NCBI GenBank assembly: GCA_933822405.4
Contig: CAKOGP040000001.1
Span: 1,451,647-1,515,646 of the forward strand
Origin: Cylindrotheca closterium
Taxonomy: Eukaryota; Bacillariophyta; Bacillariophyceae; Bacillariales; Bacillariaceae
Length of the DNA: 64,000 bases
Reading direction: 5' to 3'
Shown: in pieces, positions 54,142 to 64,000 of the stretch
How the letters are laid out: the number at the start of each line of letters is the position of its first letter
How positions within the stretch are numbered: position 1 is the first letter of the stretch
Translations under genes and position numbers: made by a program
The notes under the pieces: model-generated
Seen by the model: the letters and a program-made list of their open reading frames with translations, nothing else
What the model was told of the DNA's origin: nothing
The model's database searches: none

Positions 54142-55350
54142 ATGAGGCTTGCCACTAGACCAGTCGCTCTATGGTTTTCAGCAGCTACAACAGCATCCGC
54201 TTTCCTACCAACGTCTCTAGGATTGGTGCATCCGAGCATCGGAGTAGTATCTCGTAGTCGATTTGGAGCCTTGAAGCAAAAGACATCGCTGCGTATGTCA
54301 TCCTCCTCGACCAATTCCATGAAAGTGGCCTTGTGCCAATTCCATGTTACTTCCGACAAGGAAGCAAACCACAGTACAGCCAAGAGTTATTTGGAGAAAG
54401 CCAAGGCTGGTGGAGCAGATTTGGTCGTTCTTCCAGAGGTATGCTTTCATTACGATGGCTAGTAGTTGCTTACAGTACCACAAATTGCACATCAACGTCA
54501 CTCACGAATTCCTAGATTTGGAACTCACCCTATGCCACAGCAGCATTTCCAGAATATGCCGAGACACTTCCTCAAGTTGGGGATAAGGAGTCTGAATCTT
54601 CCTCAACCAAGCTTTTGCTGGATGCCGCCAAAGAACACAACGTATGGATTGTTGGTGGAAGCATCCCTGAGGTCGTGAAGGATGACAATGGCGAGAACAA
54701 AATCTACAACACTTGCCTCGTCCTCAATCCAGAGGGTGAAGTGGTTGCTAAGCATCGCAAGGTGCATCTATTTGACATTGACGTCCCAGGAGGAATCACC
54801 TTCTTTGAATCCGAAACACTTTCGCCAGGGGAAGGGATGACCCACTTCTCAACGCCATTTGGAGAGATTGGCCTTGGGATCTGCTACGATATACGATTCC
54901 CAGAATATGCTATGCTTTTGAGACAAAAGTACAATTGTGTGGCATTGATATACCCTGGAGCATTTAACTTGACAACCGGAGTAAGTGTTTGGTTGAAGAC
55001 GTTGATTGATTCGCCCATCTGAGATATCCAGTCCTAATAAAACCTTTTCTAAGCCTGCCCACTGGGAGCTGTTACAAAGAGGAAGAGCTGTTGACAACCA
55101 ATGTTATGTGATGATGGCATCTCCCGCGCGAACGGAGGATCCAAAGGACGAAAACGCAAAATATCCTCACTACACAGCTTGGGGTCACTCAACAGTTGTT
55201 TCACCTTGGGGCGAAGTGATTTCCACAATCGACGAAAAAGAAGGAATTGTGTTTGCTGATCTTGACTTGGCAAAGGTTGAAGAAATGCGTGCTGGGATTC
55301 CAATTGAAAATCAGAAACGCGAGGATATGTACAGCTTAAAAGAATTGTAG
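54142..55350 (+). CDS. Plastid-targeted nitrilase-superfamily amidase (NIT2/omega-amidase-like)
   Basis: Three exons, 54142-54438, 54516-54980 and 55054-55350, give 352 residues. The catalytic triad is present: Glu in DLVVLPEIWNSPY, Lys in [15 protein letters not shown], and Cys in [14 protein letters not shown]. NNCxNM-type ends ([24 protein letters not shown]) agree with NIT2, which hydrolyses alpha-ketoglutaramate and ketosuccinamate. The N-terminus [20 protein letters not shown] carries an ASAF plastid-import motif after a hydrophobic stretch. A later ATG ([13 protein letters not shown]) could give a second, cytosolic form. Confidence 0.93.
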
Positions 55351-55380
55351 ATGGTGCTATACACATCAATGCCCCTTGCA

Positions 55381-57093
55381 TTAGTGACCGCTGTCGCGTT
55401 TTCTCTTGTTGCTCGCCTGTTTCATGGTGAATAGCTTGTTCTGGTTACAGAAATGCTGCAAAGCAATAATCGAAGCAGCTTCTTGGTCCTCACAATCGCA
55501 ATCGAACAAGGGCCCTTCCAAGAAAGGTGAACTTGTTTTCCTTGCGGCGCGAACAAGGGCGTCATACGTAGTGCTGATAGCTTGGCCCTTCTCTCTGGAG
55601 TTTGCGTCAAGTTCAAGTAATAATACGACAGTCCGGCCCTCTGACCTCTTGGGCTCTTCTTCTCTATAAAAGTTGGCCGAGAGGGATGAATCGGCAATCT
55701 TGGAGTTCAGCCCATGTATGAGACACTTTTCTTCCTGCTCGTCCTTCATGACTTGTTGCATGACTTTCTTCGCCAACTTTTTCTCACTCAAGTCGTTCGC
55801 TTTTGATGATGCTGTATCAATATTCTCCTTGAGAGCAGCGAGAATTTGATACTCGGACGGGGCAGCTTGGTGCTTATTCGCAAGCTTTGATACAAAAGCA
55901 GCCTCATTCAGTTCCAGAGTGACTCCATCCCGAAACATCAAATGCAGATAATTTGTGAGGGAGGTTGAAAAGTCAGAAGATACCAAGCGCGATCGCCAAA
56001 GTGTGCACACAATGACTCGAATGAGGCACCAGTGCGTCCGGCAACGGGCTTTCAGATCAGTGGATATTTCGGTTGACGACATTGGAACAGAACAAACCAC
56101 TCGGAGTTTATGCGATTCAGGTTTCCATGATATTTTCTCCCCTATTGCTTGACCTGCATTGGACTCAAGTAGCCTCTCGATCGGAACTGAAACAGCATTA
56201 TGGAAGTGATGGAATGAAAGGATGGATAAAATCTTACTGGTGAACTCTGGTACCATCCCGAACCGGATTCCGACGAGAGGTATATCTGCTTTCTTGCAGA
56301 CGCTTTGCAAAATTTGATTCTCTTTGGGAGACATGTCTCGAACTGCACCGAGAAATAGGACCAAACTGAAAGGAACGACTTCCTTGTTCTCTTTGGTGGC
56401 GAGGCCATAACACGGGAATTCTTGAAACATTTCGTGCAAGGTCCCAGCGATCACTCGAGTTGATTTTTCTTTTTCAGTGTTCAGGATGTGATGGAAGAGT
56501 TTCTGTCTTTGTGATGCATCATCTCTAGCAGGGAACCCCTTTTGAGTTGCCTTCTTCCAATCATTAAATACTGCAATCAGTGCCTTCTTATTTGTCTTTC
56601 TAAGAATTACAGTCATGTTGCTGTTCAATCCTTTTGATCTCAGAAATTCCATAGGACAATGCTTCTGAAGATATTCCAAAACTTGTCGTTTCGAATCGAG
56701 TCCTGAGGGACGATTACCCGCCGATAGAGTGTCGCTCTGGTAAGTGGGATCGATTTCGACCACACACTCCATGCCGTTCTCTTCAATCGTCGTGTTCAAT
56801 TTCTGCGCTGCTTTTTTCCAGAGAGAAATAATCGCTTTCTCTGTAGGCACAAAATTGCAGTTCTTTGTTACTTTAATCGTCATCTTTGCCAAGTCATCAT
56901 CAAATAGAAACACCAACTCCCTGGATCCGGTTTGTGGTCGAGGGGAGAAAAGAAAGGAACTTATGCATCTGACCAAGGCGTCTCTTCTTCCCCACCATTG
57001 TGAATCGTCTCTATTGGGCCTCAATGCATCAGCATTGGACCCTGGACCCTTGCATAAGAGGACCACCTTTAGATTGCAGGTGTCTATGGGCAT
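55381..57093 (-). CDS. Conserved-looking protein of unknown function, 570 aa
   Basis: A single exon from the ATG at 57093 (MPIDTCNLKVVLLCKGPG). Visible blocks are a WGRRDALVRCISSFLF segment near the start, LVFLFDDDLAKMTIKV, a helical region RKTNKKALIAVFNDWKKAT, and FLGAVRDMSPKENQILQSVC with PEFTSKILSILSFHHFHNA. A helical second half ends in the basic tail SNKRKRDSGH, a possible nuclear signal. The blocks alternate strands and helices as in an enzyme, but I cannot name a family. The stop lies 31 nt from the tail-to-tail nitrilase stop. Confidence 0.65.
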   Translation of the reverse strand: MPIDTCNLKVVLLCKGPGSNADALRPNRDDSQWWGRRDALVRCISSFLFSPRPQTGSRELVFLFDDDLAKMTIKVTKNCNFVPTEKAIISLWKKAAQKLNTTIEENGMECVVEIDPTYQSDTLSAGNRPSGLDSKRQVLEYLQKHCPMEFLRSKGLNSNMTVILRKTNKKALIAVFNDWKKATQKGFPARDDASQRQKLFHHILNTEKEKSTRVIAGTLHEMFQEFPCYGLATKENKEVVPFSLVLFLGAVRDMSPKENQILQSVCKKADIPLVGIRFGMVPEFTSKILSILSFHHFHNAVSVPIERLLESNAGQAIGEKISWKPESHKLRVVCSVPMSSTEISTDLKARCRTHWCLIRVIVCTLWRSRLVSSDFSTSLTNYLHLMFRDGVTLELNEAAFVSKLANKHQAAPSEYQILAALKENIDTASSKANDLSEKKLAKKVMQQVMKDEQEEKCLIHGLNSKIADSSLSANFYREEEPKRSEGRTVVLLLELDANSREKGQAISTTYDALVRAARKTSSPFLEGPLFDCDCEDQEAASIIALQHFCNQNKLFTMKQASNKRKRDSGH

Positions 57094-57269
57094 TTGTTGT
57101 TGATGGTTGTGTGGTTGGATGTTTCCGACATTCAGGTAAGTAATGGAGAAACGGAAACGGTCGACCACTTCGACTTCACGCCTGACTATGTTGATCAAGA
57201 CATGAAAACGAAACACTGAACCATCGTCTGTTCCCTTTTCTTACTGAGTAGTCTAGTTTACCGTAAAAC

Positions 57270-58118
57270 ATGGGACAAGGTGCCTCCAAAACCGCGAGTA
57301 ATACAGCCAAAAACGTTGCGAAGAAGGTGACAGAGAGCCGTCCTCCAATTGCAGCGCACCAGGTTCAAGCCCCTCCACCACCCAAAACAACCGAGTTTGG
57401 TACAGCAATAACTCCTCAGAATCCGGGTGGTTTCATGCGGGGTGATGGGGTGGGCTCACAGGATGTTCGAGATGTTGGGCAAGAAATGTACTTGAGAGAC
57501 AAGCAAAAAGGAGCCCCCCAAGAAATGCCAGAGGATTTGCTCAAATTCATTACAGACGTTGGTCCGGCAAAACAGGAGGTAGATAAGGACAACACATCAA
57601 AGCGGCTATTGGAAAAAGAGAATGCAGGAGAACTAGAAAAGATAGAATCACAACGAACAGCTCCAAGACAAAGAATAGACATGCCACTCATGGGAGAAGA
57701 TCACGATTATTCTGTCTCCAGAAATACCAATTTCACTAGCAGGGTGGAGGATACAAAGCCAGAGTTTGGCATGTCCAATTTGCAGTTCTATGCGATGGTG
57801 CGAGAACACGAGAAGGATGTCGACAGTGGAGTGGTAGAAGTATTTTATGAAAAGATCACTGAAGGCATCGACACGTGGGATGAGAAAGAACAAGAAGCGC
57901 ACAAGAAAAAGATGTCAGATGCTCTCAAGTACGTTTGCATACCCGTTCTTCGAGTTGATACAGACGGAAACATTCTAGGGTTGCACCCCGACCGAGTTCC
58001 TGGTCCACAAGCAAAATCGTTGCAGCCGATCTCCCCATCAAAGGCAAAGCTCGTGCTGGAGGATATACTGGAAAGCCCACCAACAACGATCGAACGCAAT
58101 CGACCACCTCTTGAATAA
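57270..58118 (+). CDS. Unknown protein with N-terminal myristoylation motif
   Basis: A single exon of 282 residues. It begins MGQGASKTASNTAKNVAKKV, a strong N-myristoylation consensus (Gly2, Ser6, basic 7) followed by basic residues, so attachment to a membrane is likely. The middle is charged and probably disordered (EKENAGELEKIESQ). The last 120 residues look ordered (NLQFYAMVREHEKDVDSGVV, VFYEKITEGIDTWDEKEQEA, YVCIPVLRVDTDGNILGLHP). No family recognised. Confidence 0.65.
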   Translation: MGQGASKTASNTAKNVAKKVTESRPPIAAHQVQAPPPPKTTEFGTAITPQNPGGFMRGDGVGSQDVRDVGQEMYLRDKQKGAPQEMPEDLLKFITDVGPAKQEVDKDNTSKRLLEKENAGELEKIESQRTAPRQRIDMPLMGEDHDYSVSRNTNFTSRVEDTKPEFGMSNLQFYAMVREHEKDVDSGVVEVFYEKITEGIDTWDEKEQEAHKKKMSDALKYVCIPVLRVDTDGNILGLHPDRVPGPQAKSLQPISPSKAKLVLEDILESPPTTIERNRPPLE

Positions 58119-58210
58119 TCTAGTAAACCAGCTATTGTATAGCGCAGTTTCCAAATCTACATAAAGTAGCAAGCGTTTACGGCACATAAATCAATAATTG
58201 CAATCGATTA

Positions 58211-61200
58211 CTACACAACTACCTGAGTCCCCAGTAAGCTCAAAAGAAGTCCTGGGTATTCATCCAAGAACGGAATTAACGATGCCTTTTCGAATACGAG
58301 AACAACACACCCCTCCTTTCCAGCAATTAACGTCGACGTATGTCCCTCTCTGGGACCACTTTCACTCTCGTCATCTTGAATGACCTTGTCGTGCATACTG
58401 TCAAGCGATAAATCAAAACTTGAAGGACTCAACTTCGACTGACTTGAATTCAGATCCGTGTTGACGTGGCCATAGAACATTCTGGATATATCACCGAGGA
58501 AATGCCCGCGGCTAAACACCAGTCCGCCTGTGTATGCTTCTCGACTGTGAATCCTGCCGAGAACCTTATTTTCAAAGCGTGCCCGTACAGACGCCTTCCT
58601 TTGAAGAGCAGATCGACGATCTTTGGGATCTGGTTCTTCTTCCGCAGCTTGAGCCTGCTTTTCCCACTCATAGGGTTTCATCTCATCGGTTGTAAATTCA
58701 CCAGAACTCACTGCGTCTGCTCGTCGCTGCAGATTCTTACTGAGATCAGCGAAATCATTGGCCTCAGTCATTGATTTGACCATTCCATTCTGCGAACGAC
58801 TGAAGAGTGTTTCGAGCTGAACATAATGGCGGTCATTCAATTCCTTCCCTTCCTCGTCACTATCGAAATCTTCGGCAACCTTCAAAGCGTCTTGTGAGAT
58901 TTTGTCGCTGAGGCTCTCTTTTGAGGTGTTGCTCATTGATCTACCAAACTCTTCGTCTTCTTCAAAATCTGAAACGTCGTTGTCTTTTCTGGCAGTAGCA
59001 GAACCTGCATTTCTTCTTTTTGGAACAAACGAAGCAGTTCCCGATACGATCATAAATGCCCGATCGACTGGCGCGCCATCTCTCCATAACCGGGCTCCAG
59101 GTTCGAAACTTATCGGCCCCGCCGCTAGACTTTCTATGTGTCGTTTCTGAACAGCCGAGAGCTTACGCAAAGCAAAATTTTGATCCAAAAGATCAACGAT
59201 GTTCAGATTTCGCAGGGCCTCTGTCAGTTGTCTGTCACTCTTCCCATTTGAATTCAAGACAGTTGTTTCAACACTCCGGCGACGGTTTTGCTGGGCTTGA
59301 CGATCCAAGTATTTCCGATACAATCCTGATCCACTCTTTAGGATTTGATGAAGTGCAGAAAAATCAATAGTGATCACCTTGACACCCTGAGTTGAAAGCG
59401 CAACAATGTCATGCGTCATACACCTTTCACTTTCTCCACTTAAGCGTTTGTCTGGCTGCAAAGCAATTGGCCCAGTCCAGTCACCAGCGTGCCAAACAGT
59501 AGTTTTGTCTTTCCGATCGTTTTCCTGTTCGTTTTCGGCATCACTTTCACCCTCGGGTATCCCAGACAGAGACATTTCACTGGGTGGCTTTTCCACGCAA
59601 GTCCCTTCCCAAACTACACACAAGATTGATCGGCGGCGTTCCGCTTCAATGATTTGTTCTTCAGCGGCAAAGACCTCCACCCTTGCAGTTTCTAGGACTT
59701 CCATGGTGGAAGCATAGGACAAACTGTCAATCACAAGAGTTAGTTTCCACAAGAGATGACTTCAAACATAGTTCAAATGAACTTACCTTGACATGAACGG
59801 AACCGCGCTGAGCAAGTTCAGGATGAACCAAGCGTCAGTACTTGACGCTGGTCGCATGCCAACAAGAGGCACAGTGGGGTGCCCCATGTCTGTGATAGAA
59901 TGCCTAATCTGTTTCTTGTTTGTTCCTGTGAATGAAGTGGTCATGGCGTATTGCATACTCTGCGCTGACATTTCCTTGTTTCCCGGTGGTTCACTATCGA
60001 CTTCGTACTCATTGATTGTACCGCCCCATGCCATCAAGTCATCGTCCGCCATATGAGAGTGTCGAGCAGCTCTTGGTCTACGTGCTCCACCTATTGGCTG
60101 TTGACTGTTCGAAACGTTTGGAACCTTGTCCAATCTTAGGGTCCCAGCAGTACCAGTTGGTGCGACACGTAGGTCAAATTCTTCTGGAATCGTGGCTGTA
60201 TGAACCACATACAGACGTTTTCTGACCCGCTGAGGAAGTTTCATCAACTCCTCTAATGGTGTGTGGAGTGGAGGAACTCCAGCCTCGTGCAGCAGAAGAT
60301 CGGTTTCCTGTAGAGGTAAATTTCTAAGATCGTCCCCTCGCGCTTTAGATAAGACACCATCTTTTTGCATTTGGTCTAATTGAACCGGTTTGTTCAAGTG
60401 ATCCCCACTGAAGACCATAGATCTTCCTCTCCAATCCACACGGAAACCAACACACGGAATCGCATGAAGCGAGTATTGAAATCGGAAGTTTGCACCCTGA
60501 AATCTCAGAGCTTCACCAACAATCGCTGGTTTGTAACGATGACAGTGTCGCAATAGAGCGGGGCTTACTGATGCAAGCGCCGCGTACTTCCGGATAAAAC
60601 TCTTGTAAATCGTAGGAGTTGTTATCACCACAACGGGAGATCCAGTTAGAACTTTCTGAAAAGCTCCTGCATCATGATCAGCGTGGCAATGTGTCAGAAT
60701 AATACCAACGATAGTTCGAGGTCTAATTCCTTCTCGCTCAAGAGTAGCTGATGAGTATGGCGGAGGATCAATCATGATTCCACGGCCATTAACCCAAAGC
60801 ACATAGCCTGAGGTTGATCCACTCTTGTCAAACCCGTGGGAGTTCCCTAGCGTGGTAACCCCGAATGAAGGAGGATGAAAGGATGGTGGTCCTAGCGAAC
60901 TCATTGGTGATCCGAAGCCTTCTGATGAAGAAACACTGTCATCCTCGTCTGTACTTTCTTTCTTTGTGAAATCATGAGCTTTGGAGCCACTGAAACCCTC
61001 CACGCTCATCATTTCAGATACCTTGATGTGACCATTGAATCTTGCTCTTCCAATGATGTGATTGTTCTCGTCAATGTCGTGAATAATATACTCAAGACCA
61101 CTGGCCATTTTGAAAATTTCGACTCTCGGAACGCTTCTTTCTTTCTTCTGCTCCTCTGTTGCTTTTAGAGGCCAAACTGTTGCAACATCGCCTGTAATCA

Positions 61201-62361
61201 AGTCAATTGAAGTCCGATGAGTTAGCTTAATCACCAGATTGTTCCAGATACGATAAGAAATCAAAACATGTCTTCTTACCAAACCAACGGCCCTCCGATT
61301 TCTTATCGCCGGACGACTTTATTGGCGGTACACCGAGCTCCGCGTGGGTGGAACCATGTTCAGGAATTTTGAAATGACAAAAATCATAGATTGCGGTCAC
61401 CGCAAGCTCGGAACCGTCCGGCATCTTCCGGAAATACTCCAATTCTTTCTGGAAGTTCGGAATGGCATCCCTAGGGAAATCGGGTGCAAAGTCCTCTTCA
61501 TTGTGAGTTCTCGGATTCTCACCTAGGAACTCACCAGGACCCAGCAAAGTTTCTGATAATACACTGCAGATTTTGTCTTGTGCATCTTGTGAATCTACGA
61601 TCATCATGCATTTCTGTTTGCATATGAAAAAGTTGAAATATCCAGGAAACTCAAACTCTGCAAGGTTGACTCCAAGAGCAGGACCCATCTCCCTACAGAA
61701 TCTCTCAGCTGGCACAATATATATTTGTGGAACAGGAATTCCAAGTCTCATACTATCCTTGATGGTTTCAGGTGGGATTCCAAACTTTGAATTGAAACGT
61801 TAGTAGACCGCAGGAGGCTACAATGTTTCAAGGAGAAATGCTTACCTGAATGCGACCAACAGCCTTGGTGTCAATACTGATTCCTCCCCTCGGCAGACGT
61901 ATCTGTTCAATCTCTGGAATACCATCGTATGCTTCACTAATTTCTCTGACAACTTCCGGATCCTCCTCAACTTGCGGAACATTAAAACGATGGCTGACGC
62001 TGAGCCCTTTGAAGGAATCTGGGACACCTTTGTTGATTCTCCGCTTCCCTCCCCCTGTTGATTTTGCTACCATCTCAGATACTACATCCTCGCTTTCACT
62101 GCCATGTGTATCCTCGTTCGCAGCACGGCTCGGGGGAGCTTCTTGTGAAACACTGCGATGTCCGTTGCTTCCTGTTTCTCCTCTGTCAACGGAGTTTTGT
62201 GATGATGCTGCAAATGATGGAAATTCAGAAGATCCTCTATTCGCTACTACTGATGACCGTATGGGTTCTTCATCTTCCGCAGTACCACGATTTGACGCAT
62301 CTTTCTTCGAATTGTCCCGTTTGTCTTTCCTCTTCCGTCTGAAGATCTTTCCTAATTTCAT
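58211..62361 (-). CDS. Metallo-beta-lactamase-fold protein with two cyclic-nucleotide-binding domains (PdeD/PdeE-like)
   Basis: Four exons, 62361-61846, 61784-61280, 61191-59787 and 59723-58211, give 1312 residues. The N-terminal 340 residues are Ser- and charge-rich, then an unassigned globular part (FGIPPETIKDSMRLGIPVPQ, FFICKQKCMMIVDSQDAQ). The metallo-beta-lactamase domain has GIILTHCHADHDAGAFQ (HxHxDH, about residues 503-510), SMVFSGDHLNK and LYVVHTAT. Two cNMP-binding-like domains follow: VEVFAAEEQIIEAE with CVVWEGTC and GDWTGPIAL, then RHIESLAAGPISFEPGARLW, AFMIVSGTASFVP and, after an insertion of about 170 residues, GHFLGDISRMF. This order is that of Dictyostelium cGMP-binding PDEs PdeD/PdeE. 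The second phosphate cassette is degenerate. Confidence 0.86.
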
Positions 62362-62895
62362 TTTGATTCCAATACAAGCAGTCAAAGAGAGCCAACAAAC
62401 TCTGCTTTGTGTGGGATTTTGGTCTGCTTTCGACGATCCAAATTCGAACCTTCAATGTAAGACCTTTTCACTTTGCGTTCATTCCTCGAATCTAAACTAA
62501 TATCGCTTCCAGATGCCAGATACTAGAGTACAAGCTCCTTTGAATACCTAGGCAAGCTGCTGTCGAGGTGCTGAGAGTTGGTTCCGCTTGCTATCGTTGG
62601 AATATCCTACGACCAAAAGTACTAGGAAATACTACGGACAGACTGCAGCCGATCATTATTAATTGTGACTCTTTCATTTTTTGTCTACGCGCTTTCATAC
62701 GTAGTTTCAGTACGGTATTTAAGGCTACCAAAATGTCTTCGAGCGAGTCGATTGTAAATTAGGATCGCATACTCGTCACTTGATCAATCACGAAGCCAAA
62801 CATAGGTAGGTTCTGTAAAGTTTACCTCACAAATAGTAGGTACAAAGATATTATAAGGCTTCCCAGATTACACTAGTAGAAGATTCATGAATCTT
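62362..62895. other. Intergenic gap upstream of the MBL-cNMP gene
   Basis: This 534-nt stretch holds TACGGTA at 62711-62717 and most of the palindrome that ends in the next gene. No tRNA fold or ORF could be supported, although a ttcgaacc T-loop-like word occurs near 62446. Confidence 0.5.
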
Positions 62896-62900
62896 CTACT
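62875..62900. repeat. Perfect 26-nt palindrome across the TauE/SafE stop codon
   Basis: Positions 62875-62887 are the exact reverse complement of 62888-62900. The minus-strand TAG stop (62898-62896) lies inside the arm. Transcribed, it would form a 13-bp stem without a designed loop, or a dimer site. Confidence 0.9.
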
Positions 62901-63783
62901 TGAGCAGAGTTCGAGTCCCAAGAACCAGCATTAAGGAAGAGAACCCCCACCTCAGTTGCGTCTCGTCGATAGATGAACCGAGTCGCCCACCCAAGTAAGC
63001 ACCGATGAAGGCACCAACAGCAAGTCCTGGAGCTGTCCGCATGCATACAAATCCCTTTTGGTAGTTCGCGTACGTACCTGACATTGCGGGCAGAACCATG
63101 GCACATAGACTTGTTCCCAAGGCTGCATAATGGTCCATATCTGTAAACACAGTCAAGGCTGGAACAACGATAGCGCCGCCCCCAACACCAAACAAACCAG
63201 ATGCGAATCCAGAAAAGCAGCCAATAAGAGCCGGTACATAGAGCCGTGCCGCCGTGTTCTCCTTATCTGCCGTTTCTCCCGCAGTTTTTTTGGATCCTGC
63301 TTCCATGAAATATGTTTTGGCCTGTACCAGGGGGGCAACTCCAATCATCAACATACCAAGTGACTTCTTTAGCATTTTTTCAGGCATGGCAGACATTGCC
63401 CTTACTCCGAATCTTGCAGTCACAATTCCCGTGCATGCAATGGCAGCAGCAGCTTCCAAGTCCACGTGACCTGAATATCCAAGCGCACCGGCCAGACCAG
63501 TTGTTGTGATAGCAAATAAGGAGCTTCCATGCGCCTGATGCTGTGATAATCGCAGTAGCCTGGAGGTCATCAGAGGTATCATGATGAACCCTCCGCCCAA
63601 CCCCGCAAGCGATCCGAGCGCACCTGCACCTACACCGATTCCCATTCCTTTCACGAACGCATTGTCCGGACCACCTCCAGAACTTGATCCACTGACATTG
63701 GAGTCCAATCGTCTTGATGTTTTCCTGAGATGAACCCTGACATGTTTGTTTAGACGGCGTAATCGTGGCAACATCATTGACAT
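62896..63783 (-). CDS. TauE/SafE-family membrane transporter
   Basis: A single exon of 295 residues. After a basic N-terminus (MLPRLRRLNKHVRVHLRKTS), which could be a mitochondrial presequence, come two repeats of the family pattern: VGAGALGSLAGLGGGFIMIP followed by SLFAITTTGLAGALGY, and ASGLFGVGGGAIVVPAL followed by GTSLCAMVLPAMSGTYANY. The duplicated GLGGG/GVGGG loop is the TauE/SafE hallmark. Seven to eight membrane segments are expected. Relatives export or import sulphite, sulphoacetate and other organosulphur anions; the substrate here is unknown. Length is normal for the family. Confidence 0.9.
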   Translation of the reverse strand: MSMMLPRLRRLNKHVRVHLRKTSRRLDSNVSGSSSGGGPDNAFVKGMGIGVGAGALGSLAGLGGGFIMIPLMTSRLLRLSQHQAHGSSLFAITTTGLAGALGYSGHVDLEAAAAIACTGIVTARFGVRAMSAMPEKMLKKSLGMLMIGVAPLVQAKTYFMEAGSKKTAGETADKENTAARLYVPALIGCFSGFASGLFGVGGGAIVVPALTVFTDMDHYAALGTSLCAMVLPAMSGTYANYQKGFVCMRTAPGLAVGAFIGAYLGGRLGSSIDETQLRWGFSSLMLVLGTRTLLK

Positions 63784-63943
63784 TCCAAGATAGTGACGTT
63801 TCTTCGATCAATCTTCGCATCTTTTTTTGTTCTCATCTACGACTCGTATGACTGAGCAATTTATCAGGTTATGATACTCACATTCACAAATCCATCAGGT
63901 TTTGTACAGAAAACATGCAAGCAATACACGAAAGCAACAAACC

Positions 63944-64000
63944 ATGACCAAGCAAAAAGTCAGCGTCCGCGTCGAAGACACTAATGCAGTCGACGAACCA
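63944..64000 (+). CDS. Possible start of a further gene, cut by window edge
   Basis: An ATG at 63944 opens 19 codons (MTKQKVSVRVEDTNAVDEP) to the end of the window, with codon use like its neighbours. Head-to-head placement with the TauE/SafE gene fits the local layout. Too short to identify. Confidence 0.35.
   Translation, partial: MTKQKVSVRVEDTNAVDEP

Noticed and set aside
62440..62460. Possible tRNA T-loop (ttcgaacc) near 62446
   Set aside because: No acceptor, D-arm or anticodon stem at the right spacing could be found on either strand.

Overview
This is nuclear DNA of a photosynthetic stramenopile, most likely a diatom. Genes lie head to head and tail to tail, often under 300 bp apart, and carry short GT-AG introns (mostly about 50-110 nt, the longest 368 nt). 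Gene content is eukaryotic: RNA polymerase III, 26S proteasome, Mediator, COG complex, kinetochore and myosin. Several precursors start with a signal peptide followed by an ASAF-type A/F or A/Y junction, the plastid-import signature of algae with a secondary red plastid. The species is not identified. Exons below were placed by hand from splice signals; every complete multi-exon model adds up to a whole number of codons.

Layout. 1-8.1 kb (minus strand): 5' part of an IST1-like ESCRT-III factor, the kinetochore protein Spc25 and a four-exon myosin heavy chain. 8.8-17.7 kb (plus): plastid phytoene synthase, an LtrA-like membrane protein, a small plastid protein, the histone acetyltransferase NAA40 overlapping by 4 nt a TrhO-like tRNA hydroxylase fused to a MIB/HERC2 domain, and a FAD oxidoreductase. 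17.8-25.8 kb: RNA polymerase III subunit RPC2, an LYR protein, COG6 and a CoA-type Nudix hydrolase. 25.9-32.9 kb: a crotonase-fold protein, a Rab24-like GTPase, a Med11-like protein and a plastid RelA/SpoT homologue. 33.2-40.3 kb: a low-complexity protein, a HIRIP3-type histone chaperone, proteasome ATPase Rpt6, the prenyltransferase MenA and a Tic22 protein. 40.6-46 kb: a 1741-residue tandem Cache/HAMP receptor ending in TPR-like helices. 46.5-55.4 kb: a twin-CX9C protein, a small unknown, mitochondrial ribosomal mS35, eIF2B-alpha, a 1226-residue RGG protein with a large 24-bp/72-bp tandem repeat, and a plastid nitrilase. 55.4-64 kb: two unknowns, a metallo-beta-lactamase plus cyclic-nucleotide-binding protein resembling Dictyostelium PdeD/PdeE, a TauE/SafE transporter and the start of one more gene.

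The genes are mostly unrelated housekeeping functions, with no operon-like pathway. Threads worth following are plastid isoprenoid and quinone synthesis (phytoene synthase, MenA), plastid import and stringent response (Tic22, RSH), and two candidate signalling proteins (the tandem Cache receptor and the MBL-cNMP protein). No tRNA, rRNA, CRISPR array or transposon was recognised by eye.
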